64,000 nucleotides of DNA from Macquaria australasica (taxonomy: Eukaryota; Chordata; Actinopteri; Centrarchiformes; Percichthyidae): assembly GCA_005408345.1 (NCBI GenBank), contig SEMN01000045.1, positions 248,001-312,000 on the forward strand, in the 5' to 3' direction. Shown here one piece after another: positions 11,196 through 23,900 of the stretch (positions are counted from its first letter, which is position 1; every line of letters starts with the position of its first letter). Under the pieces are notes generated by a model that ran no database searches, was not told where the DNA came from, and saw nothing but the letters and a program-made list of their open reading frames with translations. The position numbers were made by a program, and so were the translations under genes.

Positions 11196-11935
11196 CCTTC
11201 AGATTAAGAGTGCTGATGTTAGTCCAGCGCTGCGGGTCATTTTGAACTGTGAACTGACCAGTCACCTTTAATCACAAGACTGATAGAATGGGCTGTGACA
11301 TTTCAAAGGCTGTCTACACAGAAACATAAATTCTGCTCAGACAACGATACAGATCGGTCACACATGGTGGGGGAAAAAAATCTGATTTGAGGTGGCAGTG
11401 TAAATCAGATATTACCATGTAACCTATAATTTATAGGAATAAACCTGCAAAGCAATCCTATACTACACACTTTTATTTTTTTTAACATTTTCCCCTTCTT
11501 TTCCACCTTGTTTAAGATTGTTTTAATATTATATAATCTATTCACATTATCTTTTACAGTGCATTTGCAATGACAACCAGTTAGACAAAAGAAACTGCAA
11601 TGAATAAGGCTGGATCACTGTATGAATCCACAATTATGTTAACAAGAACAAAGAATCAGAGTTTCCCTATGTTTTACTCCATGTAAGCCCATAACTGTTC
11701 CAAGTGCACAAAACTAATGATTTGTTTTTACTTGCATAAACTCAGCAGCAGTCAGTCTACTGAACATGATGAAGTCAAATATCATCTGTGTGTGTTATGT
11801 ATTCTGTTAAATCTCAACCATTGCTTCTAACGGTTGCTAAAGATAAAGTTTCAAATGGACTAAACATGGGATGGATCCATAGTCTTCACAGTCAAAAGCC
11901 ATTGATTCTTTTGGTTCCGTTCACAAACAGGTCCA

Positions 11936-14900
11936 CTAATTATCTGCCAAATATTTCCCTGTGAAGCAAAAACGAAACATGTCAGAGAGCGGAGAAGTTC
12001 AGCCTTGAGCGTCTGTGAGCATTCAGATGACTAAACCAAAGAGTAATTTGTTTCAAAACGAAGACAGTCAGCCCGCCACGAGCTCACACACATGTCTGGC
12101 ACTCAAACTGACCTGCAGCAAATCTCTTCTTGATCAGTGATAGCCGGTAGCCAGTCCCAACCAGCTGGATGTCGCACCCTGACAGAGTGCTCCCCTCACT
12201 GCTGAACTGGACTGTCAGCTGGGAGGGTCTACAGAGACCTTCTGTCATCTGGAACCGGCCCAGAAGAGCCCCTACTCCTGGAGGACACCAGATGCAGTAT
12301 TGATAGTTTTGTTTTCTTTGTGTGTCTGTGTGTTTCTGTTAGTATCTTAGTTTGTGCAGTAAAATTATACATTTTATGACAAGATTGAACACTCACCTCC
12401 ATTTTCAGATCTATGGGAGAGGCTGGGGATTTTCCACTGTATCGTCTGCTGCTCTGGATTCCTTTATGAGAAAATAATTCCACATTACAGAGGACATGGC
12501 ACTGTCTGATATGCATTAAGCCACAGGAAATAAATTAGTCCATGTCCACGCTAATACAGAAGAACTTGATTATCTAAATGTTCTCGGTGCACATTGAAGC
12601 TCAAAATCAATATAAAAATGCTCATATCTCTATTAATGCTATATACAGTTTCCACCATATAAATACAGACTATGACTACAATATAGTACGATTAAATTTC
12701 CTGATTTAATTTTCAACTTACAACATAGCATCTAAACATCCCATCATTTTGGTGGAGGGGTAGGAGATGGTGCTAGGTTGGCCTTAGCCCCCCCTACCTG
12801 AGCCCCTAGAGCCGGTCCTGAATGCAGGGTATCCTTACCAGGTGGCGGGGGGGATCATGGCCTGAAGTTTGGCCATGCCTCCATCCACAGGAACCAGGAA
12901 GTGGATGTTGTGTAGTGGCATGGGGGCGGCCATGGCCTCGGTGTTGTATTTGTAGTCTATTCTAAGGTCTGTGTTGGTGGCGTCGCCTCGCCAGCTCACT
13001 GCCAGGTTCAGAGGAGTGGACTGGATCCCCGCTGCTGACACCTGAGACACACAGAAACACAAAACAGTGAGATATACGGATGGATAGTGTTAGATCAACA
13101 TACACTAGATACGCAGACAAATAGATATCTGATACCTGATATTTGATCATGTCCACATTGTAGTATGTCGCCTGAGGCTTCTGTTCAGCCACTTTTTTCA
13201 GATGGCTCATCAAGTTTGGCATATTCACCCAGAACTCCTTGGTGTCTACACTGTCTGCTGTGGAATCACTGAGGGATGAGAGGTACGTATTTGATTCAGA
13301 CAATCTCAACATCAAGTCACTCCATGAACTGTGTGAGCACCATAATTAGATATGTATATCATGTATGTATTTTAAAAACAAAGAGCAGGCTATAGTGTGT
13401 GTTTGCCTGTAATGTTATTCTTACCAGCACAGCAGCTGTGGATTGGGGAGGACCTGCTCCAGTCGGCTGTAGTTGCTGATGTTAAAGGTGAGGACGGGTT
13501 GAGTTGGGTGACTGGAAAAATGCCTGGTTATGCCGGCAGGGAAGGACAGCACCATCTCCCCTGTGATCTTCACAGCACATCTGGGACAGAGGGAGACAAG
13601 AGGCAGATCTCAGAGATCTTTCTGAACAAAAACATACACTCCCGGAATCCCTTTAGCATCAAAACTCAAGTGGATTTGTAGCTGCCAGGAATGCATCCAC
13701 TTTATCAGTCTGTAAAAAGAGACTCACACCTTCTTCATCTTGCTACTCATAACAAAATTAAAAACTGTCTCTGTGTTCCATCATTTCTGAATTTCAATCA
13801 ATCCATAATGCACACTGGTCATTGCATCTGTAATGGTAACACTGTGCTAAACAGGGAAATGCAGGCCTACTTGCTGGGGTCTGCGCCTTTGAAGTAGGCA
13901 TTGATGGTTTCTGTGAAGGCAGCTGCCACTGGCAGAGTGTCCTGGGGTCCCATGGTGAGGGGACTGGGTCCTCTGGAGCATCCTGTTGAAAACACACACA
14001 CAAAAAAAAAAAAACTCCTTTAAAATCTACACTTTGACTAGGTTTAGTCTTGTGTCATTCCCTACATGCTCAAATGTTCAGCTATGGGTTATCAGCAGAG
14101 GGTAGGGGAGTATAAACAAACAAAGGCAAACAGACAAAATCAAAACTCAACAATCCATCTAGAAACCAGATTCTAGGTGAGGGAGTAGGACATGGGACGG
14201 GATAGGCAGCAATATTCTGGCTCAGTGAACATGAGTGTGGACAGGACTGCAGTGAAAGGAGGGCAGGCGCTTTCGGTCCATGCACTGGTGGGACTACAGT
14301 AGCGTTCTGGCTCGACTCACCTTCGAAAGCTAAATAAAACCTGCCGTGGTCAAACCATACCAGAGGCTGTAAGGCCTCTGAGTGAGCAGAGACATGAGGA
14401 GGAGAGAATCATGGAGAGGGACAAGACTGTGAGGCAAGGACACGATGATGAGCAGACAGACAACATGGACACAGACTGAGATGTGAGGCCAAAGAAAAAT
14501 AAGACGACCAAGAGGACTTTGCTGGTGGTGTACCTGCGGTGGACATGTTAAGGTCCCTTCCTAAGGTTGGAGTGGACGCTGCACTCTGCAAGGTAATGGA
14601 GGAGATGGAGGAAGAGCTCTCTGCCCGGGCCAGGGGGGCAAAAGGTGGGGGGCTGCTTGAAACCGGCGGACTGAAGGGCCGAGACTGGAGACAGTAAACA
14701 ACAACACCCACTTTGATTACAGTGGAAAAAAAGGACACAATAGTGAAAATGACAAAAGGAGGACTAATGCTTTCTTTTATCAAGGAACATACAGAATTAA
14801 GAATCAGCTTTCAGTCATAAAAGGGGAGAGTGAGAGAAATGAAAGGCGGTTCACATGTACCAGGTCTGTGATTGGTTTCCCTGGGGGCAGCTTTGGTCGC

Positions 14901-17900
14901 GAGGACGGACGAGGAGGAGGAGGCGGAGGGATGGGACTGCCTCGAGACTGAGGCGTGGCAGGACGAGCTGGAGACGAGGGGCCTGCGGCACATACCAGTG
15001 TCTGTGGTTAGCACTGCCTTCAGATCACAGTGAGAGAGGTTTTCATTCAGCATCATTGCCAACATTTCTATTTGTGTCACTTTCACAGAGCGAGTACTGT
15101 ACGCCGACGCCCTCACCGGAACCTACTTTAGACAGTAACTTCTATCAGCTCAGCAGAGCTCTGTTTGTCCGTCTGAATAGCTGTGATATTTTGTGATATT
15201 TTACCAGGTTTCTACAATGAATTTTAAAAATGCACCTCTTAACTCTTTTCATGAGCAAAAAGAAATGAGAGCAGCCGTCTTTGTGGTTCTGGGGTGCTGA
15301 GCTTTTTAGAGGTGTTGTGGGTCTAATTCATCCAAAAATCTGTGGCCAAACATGCTCACTTGATATCTCCATTGGCATGCCTGCACTCACACACTTGACC
15401 CTGTAACATAGCTGGTCACTGAATGCTGCTGCTGACGGGCCTGTAATTTAATAAAAGTCTGACATGTGATGTCCGCTATCTATAATCACTGAACTGGAGC
15501 TTCTTTGTCAGTGCTCACCTCGGAATATGCAAGAGAAACAGCAACATCATGTCCTGTGTATTATAAAATGAGACCTTAAATTAGGAATACAATTTTGCCT
15601 CTGACCCTATATATAAATTACTGGAGGGACATTAAAGAAGTAAGGAAATATTGCTAAAGATTAAGAATCCAGAGAATCATACCACTAGATGTCAGTAAGA
15701 AAGCCATTTACTTCACATTATCACATGATACATGCTTTATTTAGTTTAGGTATGACAGACAGTTAAAAACCATTCCCCTTTTTCTCTATAAAGAACCAAA
15801 CTTGATTGGGTTAGTTTGGATTTCTGTTGAGACTGTAGTGTCTTAAGACAAGTGTCTTAGTGAAAATGTAGGAGGGACAAACATTACATTACATTGGTAG
15901 CATTTATTGCATCTTTGAGGAAATCAGCAGGTTTATACGGGACTTACGTCCATACTTTTGGCAGGCACAAGGCATCTGTCAGTTTGTAGCTAAAATTAGC
16001 ATACAAGTCATTCTTAAAATTTAATTTTAAATAAATGTAGAACTTTGTTAGCATCGTAATCAGTGATTTTGTAGTTATGTGATTTTTATATGACATTACA
16101 AATAAAGCTTTGATCCATGTTTACAAAGTAGCTTTAACTACATTACGTTGCAAAATCGTGTATATTTCTCTTAGGGCAGCATTATTGTAGTTGGACTCTT
16201 TCTGGAAGAAGCACCTTTATTAGCATGTGTGGCTCTAACTAACAAAGTAATAATGAAAGTTTTCCTTTAAATGGAAGATAATGTAGTTTTGCATAGTTAC
16301 ATGAATTAGCAACTCTTACTTCAAAAGAGGTGTTACAATTTTTACTGATGATGTAATGATATGGTCTAATAATGAAGGTAGTCAATCCAGTCCAGTCAGT
16401 CCATTCTTACAAGTTACAATAATAGTAGTTATTTTTATTACATTATCAGTTAATGAAGTGTTACATCACTTATGAAATGATTGAACCTGGTGACTGTATT
16501 GATAAAGTGTTGTCATACTATTCAGAATCAATTCAAAGTAGCAGGCTATATTATATTAGAATTGGACTCAGAGGGTCATTTTGTCACTCTATCAGTTGCA
16601 ACAAGCTTGTAAAACTGCTTTGATGAAAGCTTCCTACATAATAAATGAGTCAGCGATCAAAATATAAATGATGTTTATATATACTGAAAAACTAGCAGCA
16701 AACATAAAAAGTGGCTGCTGTTCAGGAGATGGTGGTGGTGTTGTGTGGCTGGTTCAGATTACATTCTAACACAAACGTCATCAGATCGCAAAGAGGGGCA
16801 AGAGGACCTGCATTTCAAGCACCTCTGTGTGATTTTTTTTGGTGGCTCTGATGGCAGCATCAGTCTTGCTTTTTCAAACAAACCAAGCTAAAGGACACCC
16901 CGAAGTTTAAATACGCTGCTCCAATCATACTTTGTGCGAAGGCAGCATAATTGGCCCTTGTAAACATTTAGAAAGAGACCAGAGTACTCACTGCTGCCTG
17001 AGTAGGGCCCCGGGGAAGACATAATAGACCTGTAGGTGGTTGGAGGGAGAGGAGGTGGTGTGCCCCTGAAGCTTGGTGTCAGCTCTCTGGGTGAACCCAC
17101 AAAGTCTGGGATATCATCTCTCAGGTAGGCTCCCTCTGGAGTCCTCTTTCCCCCCATACCCCCCAGGACCAGGGGAGATGTGACTCCCGCCCGAGAGGAC
17201 CTCCGCTCTGCTGGCAGAGGGGGCACCGGGCTGAAGGGGGCGGGGGATGAAGAGTACTCTGCAAACTGCAGCACCTCCTCATCGATCGCCTCCTCGTCGA
17301 GGCATAAAGGAGGCGAATTACAGGGGGAGAAGTTGGGAGGCAGGGGAGGGGCTGGTTCATCCGGAGGAGGTCCGAGCATGATGGAGGGGGGTGAGTCTGG
17401 TGGCGTGAAAGGGGGAGGAGACCCAGGAGAAAACGGTGGCGGCGAGGGCGGGGGCTCGTTTGGTGGAGGTCCTGGAGAGAGGCAGGGGGTGGAGGGGGTG
17501 GAGGGGGTGGAGGGGGTGGACGAGGGCGTGTCTGGGGGAGGGGAGTCCGGTGGCGGAGGGGGAGCGGGTTCATCAGGCGGCGGGGGTCTGTCGTCAGTGA
17601 AAGTAACCCATCTGGGAGACACTGTGTCCTCAGTGGTGCAGGGGCTGTCCATGCTGAACACGTCGTCCAGGTCGGGGACAGGGGAGCCTCGGTAAGAGGC
17701 GGGGGACAGGACGTTCAGGTAGATGGGGGCAGAGCTGCGAGCTGCCCTTCCATTGGGTAGATCAGCTGCAAAGAATTTGAGGTAGCATTTAGATCGAAGC
17801 TCTCATGGGATTTAACTGTATGACTGATATATACAATGTTGTTTGTAGAGTTACCAGCAGGGTCCGAAGGATAGCCGTAATGACTTCTTGATGGAATGTT

Positions 17901-20900
17901 TTTTGGAGGAAGAGGAGGAGGAGCTGCAACAAGGATGACAGTTCAGGTCAGTTCAGCACTACAGATTCCAGCATTACAAATATGTACTAATGCGACTCCA
18001 CCAACAAAGATAAAGGGAGGTTCAGTCATGCCAGCTCACCTCCTGTTGGGAAACTTCTGCTCAGCGGTGATTCTGAGCGTGGTCTTGAGTCTCCCCATAG
18101 CTCAGAAGGGACCACTGTGATTGGATAATGACAAAGAAACGATAAATGTCACCTCTGTAAACTGCACCTGCTACGTGGCACGCTTAGTATCAATTCATGT
18201 GATGTCCGATCGATGGGGGACAGACCGTCATATCTGGCGTATTTGGTCTCTGAAGGCCGCCCAAAAAAGGCAGGAACATTCTGCGACAGCCTGTCACTGC
18301 AAGAGGAGACGTACAACAATCAAAAACAATTTCCACTTTTTCAAATTCCTGCTCCACCATTATTCAAGGCACATCTGCAGCAGTACCAGTAACATACAGA
18401 CTGAATAAGGGTCAGTGGTCGATATTGCTAAAAGAATGACAGACCTTGGCGTCTCAGGGGCAGGACTTGGTGTGGGGGTGGAGCGCCTGGGTCTAGCAAT
18501 CTCTTCACCTATGAGAAACATGACAAAAACTCAAATGCTGCTCTGTTCGACTTGTATTTAAATGAATTCCTATCACAAAAAGCATATGTTTAGCTTCTTT
18601 AGCGGCATGGCTCTAGGGATGGCAATGTCCGTCTGTCGGTCAGTCCACCACTTTGGTCCAGACTGAATTATCTCAACAACTATTGGATGGACGGCCATAA
18701 AATTTGCAACAGACATTCAGGATCCCCCCAGGATGAATTCCAATCACCTTGGTGATCCCTTAAATTTTCATCAAGAGCCACCATCAGGTCACAAATTCAG
18801 ATTGTCCAGTACTTTGGTTTATGACCAATTCATGCTAAACTAATGACATTCTTTGTAATTAGTTTGTTCTTTGACATTACTTTGTGTTTAGTGCTATTTA
18901 GCAAAATGTTAGCATGCTAACACCCTAAACTAAGATGGTGAACATGGTAAATATTATACCTGCCAAGCATAAACATGTTAGCATTGTTGTTGTAAGCATA
19001 TTAGCATTTAGGTCAAAACACTGCTGTGCTGTGTGTAAGTACAGGAATAGAGGATAAAAGCTATTTCCAAATAGGTATACTTACAGGACAAATTCCTCTT
19101 TATCTGCCCCTGTAAAAGATAGAATCCAAACAGAAGATAAACTGAGCATACAGATATATTGTGAAAATGTACACCACAAACAAATCTTGAATCATTTATT
19201 GTTCTATTCAATGTTAATGTTTTTTTCTTAAAACAAGTAACAAAACAGTAAGAACTTCATAGAAATTCTAGTTGTTTTAACTTCTTTAATCATTTCCTAG
19301 ACACAAATATAATTTCTTAAATATAATGCATAATCGTTTGTCACCACATTGACATATTCACTTGTTTTAAGAAAATTAAGATTTTGCATCTTAATACTAA
19401 ATCACAATAGACTTAGATGGATTAGTCTTATTTTGCTGTGTATCCTTTTACTTTCTGCACTGCATGTTTTTAAAAACGGGTCAGGCAGCAGAGATTAGAA
19501 AATTGTGTTTCAGGCTGTCACCTTCGAAACAGCCAGCAGATGGGGTAAGAAACTCACCGGGCTGCGTCTCTGAGACCAGCAAAAAGGAAGAGAGAACAGA
19601 CCTGGGTCAGAGAGTGAGTGACAAATCAGTCAAATGGACACCAACTAAAAACTGTACACACCGCACCTCTTTACTTGCACCGCAAAGCCTTAATAATGCA
19701 ACATGAGCCATAACACCCTCGAGATTATGAGGACAATACCAGCATCGCCTATACGAAGCTACACTGAGACCAAATCAGTAGGTTTGGAGCTCTGTGTGTG
19801 TGCGTGTTATGTTTACTGTGCATTATGTAACACAGACGCTTTGCCAGACAGGTTCAAGTAAAGCTGTGGCTAAACAGAAAGAAAGTCAACAAAAAGAAGT
19901 GAGGTCTTTTAAGGCCTAGAAAGCACACTAACACTGAGGGTGAGACAGAAACTGAATGCAGAATAAAGGGTGAAGCCTTGAAGGCAATTTCTAAATGAAC
20001 TATCACAGCCTGGAAAACTTTGTCAAGCATTTCCAAGTGAATTCATGCCATGCAATCCCTGTTGTTGGTGATGCAGATGTGAAAATGAATGACAGGCTTA
20101 CCGGACTTCTCTTCTACGAGATGACCGCAGATAGGTGAGAAGGAAAGACAAACACAGAGAGGGTGTAAGACACAGAGCAAACAGCTGTCTCAAATATAAA
20201 CAGCAGTGTGTGTGTGTGTGTGTGATTTTGTGCCCTTCAGTACTGTGCAGCAGAAACAGAGTGCCGATCAGCAGCGCTCACCAGAGATGGAGAGAGGGCC
20301 AGGCCTCCTACTGAGGCTTTCAGCTCGTCCATAGATGGAGGGACACACTTGGCACTGTCCGCCACCAGCGGCTTGATCTTAATTTTGAACTTTTTCTTGC
20401 TGTCCTCGTCGTCCTCGGAGTCGCTGGAGGAGAAAAACTGCTTTCCTTTGCAAGCTGGTGAACACGTGTCAAGGACAAAGTAGAATAAGTGCAAAACTTA
20501 ATGTGAAAGATGGAGGCTAATTCTTCTCGTCTTCTACAGCATTTAAAGACAACATGTCCTTTGGCCAGTGGTGGAAAGTAAGTATTGTTAGTACAATTAG
20601 TACATTGTAAGTACAATTTTGAGGTACTTTAATTGAGTATTTACATTTTCTGCTACTTTATACTTCTACTCCACTACATTTCAGAGGCAAATATTGTACT
20701 TTTTACTCCACTACATTGATTTGTTAACTTTAGTTACTGGTTACTTTACAAAATATAATCAATCAAAAAAGAATTCTGATGTAATATCATAGATTACAAT
20801 AAAACTTTATTAATCCCAAAAATTAGCTCCATGTTTAGCAGCTGCAACATTAAAGTGATGTGCACATGAATGCATCAATAATTATAATCAAATAATATAA

Positions 20901-23900
20901 TATACATTATTCTGAAATGGGCCATTCTGCATAATGAGTACTTTTACTTTTGGTACTTTAAGTACATTTTGATGCTAATACGTTGGAAAATTGGAATGCA
21001 GGGCTTTTACTTGTAACATAGTATTTCTACACTGTGGTATTGCTACTTTTACTTTAAGTACAAGATCTGAATACTTTGTCCACCTCTGACTGCAGTAGTG
21101 GAGTGAGATGTCCACTGTGTGTCTCTGTCTGCTGTGTGTCCCAGTTAACAATGTTACACCTGCTGTAACTGACACTCCTGCTCTGTCTCAGCCAAATCAT
21201 CCTGCTCGGGGGAAGTCTCCACTGTACCAGCTCTCTATGAATCCATTTCAAACATATAGCTGCTGACACCTGCGGGAGCAAAAACTTAAAATGCCAGTGA
21301 ACTGGCTACTAATGAGAATTGTGGCTCAGTGAAGCCAAGCTGAATGTAATGTGGCTCTGTCCTGCTGCCCTCACGCTCCTTTCTTTTCTTTCTTTTTTTT
21401 TTTGCCGCTGCAGAGACATACACATGTGATGTGGCAAGAGAGGGAGGGAGTATTGATTTGGTCTATTTAACACTGAGAAGCACTCATCCAATGAGTCACT
21501 CAGCCAAACAGGTCAATAGTTTTGCAGGAGAAGAGTCCCAAGACTGATGCTGCTACTGCTTCCGCTCTTCGCTGAGAGGATATCATCGCCCTCGTCACCG
21601 GGCCGGAGGCTGAAGCCCTCCTCATCCACATCAGGGGAGGCCTGGGAAGGAGAGAGGAGAAGAGTGACAGTCATATCCAGTCCATCACACGCTGTGACAG
21701 TGGCATCGCTAAACTCCTCCCTGTGAACAGCTCTGCATATAAATGTGGATCAGATTTCACAGATGTCTTGCCTGAGACAGTCAGCTTCCTGGCTGAAGCT
21801 CCTGCTGACTTACAGAATATGCAGCTATCAGTCTATTCACAGTATTTTCTCAGTAATTTTAAACCTAACGTTGCATGACAGCACAGTACAAGTATTTCAC
21901 GCCAAAGCTGCAAAGTCGCTGCTTGGTCAGTAAAGTAAAATAAGGAATAGGCTGCGCATACTTACATATCTGTCCCAGTCAATCTCCCCATAGAAACCAT
22001 TCGGTGCTCCATTGGCCTTTTTCTAGCAACAGAATGCAGAAAAGACAGAATAATGAAAGAACATCATAAAGCCCACAGCAAGTAAAGTCAGTATTAAAAT
22101 GTCAGTGCAAATTATTAATTTGTATGAATAAATTATTAACAAATATCAGCATTTTCTTGAAGGAGAGTCTGGGTTTTAATTTTGTAGTTTTGGTCTTTAT
22201 TCCAATCAGTAAAAATAACATTTTTACATAACACAATTAAGATTTCTAAAAATAACTAAGACAGGGCAAGCAATATGAGCGTTCAGATGAACAGACAGTT
22301 TTGTTAAAAAGCTCATGTTATGCTAACTGATTTGGAAGAAGAACTAAGGCATATGGTAAAATTCGTATCCAAACTGTTGTAAACGTCCATTACTATTTAC
22401 AGACTGACTTCTTAGTTTAACTTTGACCTATCATAGTTGACGTAGTTGTGTGCACACACAGTTTTCCTATGCAATGAAGGATTATTACCGACATCTCAGG
22501 TGAGCTCACTTTTGTTTTTACCCCCAAATAAAGTGTTTCAGACTGTCTGATTGTCTGACTTCTCATGTTTCTTGCCCCGTCAGACTTTGTTGTAGTGACG
22601 TCGCCTTATTTCCAGATCTCATCACTTACTGTGGTGAGTACAAAGTTATCATAACGAAGTAGGAGTGATGGCCAAAACTACAAAAAATGGGACCCAAGTT
22701 GTAATAAACAAGATTCTTCCTTTAAAGGCAGTAACAGCTTCACACATTTTTCACTGAAAAATCTAAAATGTACATACATTTCCTTTCTTTCCGCTTCCAC
22801 TTCCTTCTTTGTCAGGTGAACTCCTGTTTGAAGTAACAAGGAAGATTAAATAAAAATGTTATCATAAGACGCAGTACAATATTTGTATCATTCCATCAGA
22901 GGTCTCCAAAGTAGGGCTGAGTGTCGTTTGAAATTAATTAATACTAGTGCCACTAAAATATCTGAGTTTTGATACTGATTCCAAAATGATACTTTTCAAT
23001 CTTACTTTGACAAATATGTTTTTCTACAATAACCTTTTCTTTCATTTTACAAAAGAAGTCAAAATTCTAAAACAGCAGAACTTAAGAATAATTATGACTG
23101 AAATCAGGAATTGTCTCATCAGAGAACGAGTCAAAAAAAGACTACATATCCTACCAAACATTCAATGCCATCTTTCAGTACTTGACAGTTATTGGTACTC
23201 AAGGCTAGAGACACAACTCGGTCTGTACTGTAAGTGTATTTAGTTTTGATACCCAGCCCTATTCATTCACATTCTCTAACTGATTTCCAAGCTGTTTTCA
23301 GAGTTGGGGGTTTATAAAACTCAGCATGTTAACTGAGTTGCGAGTGTGAGTCTGAGCAAACTCACGTAGCTTCTGTATCCTTTTCTCTCTTTCGTAAGCC
23401 CAGGGCTTTCCTTGTTCTGTTTTTCAGTCCTGGTGCAGAGAGAGGGAGAGAGAGAGGGAGAACAACATCATGAAGAATTAATTTAAATTTGTAAAGCCTA
23501 ATAGAAAGTTAACTGTCTTGTCATTAAAATGCACTTAAAAGCAAATAACACAGAAGAGTAACAGGCTGGTGTACAGTAACTCGAGGATGAACCTGTTCTT
23601 GTGGATACACAGGAAATACAGTAACCCCAATAAGTTGATATAAATTAATTAATTAAGTATTGATTTGGGACACAAACATCCTGCCATCTGGAGAAAGCCT
23701 CCACATGAGATGAAGCCAAACAGACGCAATCCCCTTAAGTGTCCCCTCCCTGACTACATAAAATGGAAAGAAAACACGAGCAAAGGGTGATCAATGTGCC
23801 CACTTCATTAGCGAGATTTGAGGGAGAGCGGGGAGAGATCTACTACAGTAGCCCGTCAAACTGGATGCCAAGACCCCTGCAGCACTGACGGTTGGCACCA

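Larger units (their letters stand above)
7761..11935. other. Sequence between dynlt5 promoter and sgip1 stop; sgip1 3' UTR and repeats
   Basis: No coding exon was recognised. The part next to 11936 must contain the sgip1 3' untranslated region; several minus-strand AATAAA candidates exist (for example near 9076-9082), but none can be chosen from sequence. The rest is AT-rich with foldback-type repeats (8040-8290, 10154-10230, 11040-11190) and a patch at 10430-10780 resembling dispersed fish repeat sequence. Confidence 0.5.

Noticed and set aside
15000..16990. Search for a gene or exon in the SGIP1 intron between the proline-rich exon and the next
   Set aside because: Only AT-rich sequence without splice-bounded open frames; nothing reportable.
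17121..17695. Long open frames of 150 aa (minus) and 171 aa (plus) overlapping SGIP1
   Set aside because: They are shadows of the GC-rich proline repeat exon in other frames; the true frame continues the SGIP1 phase on both sides.
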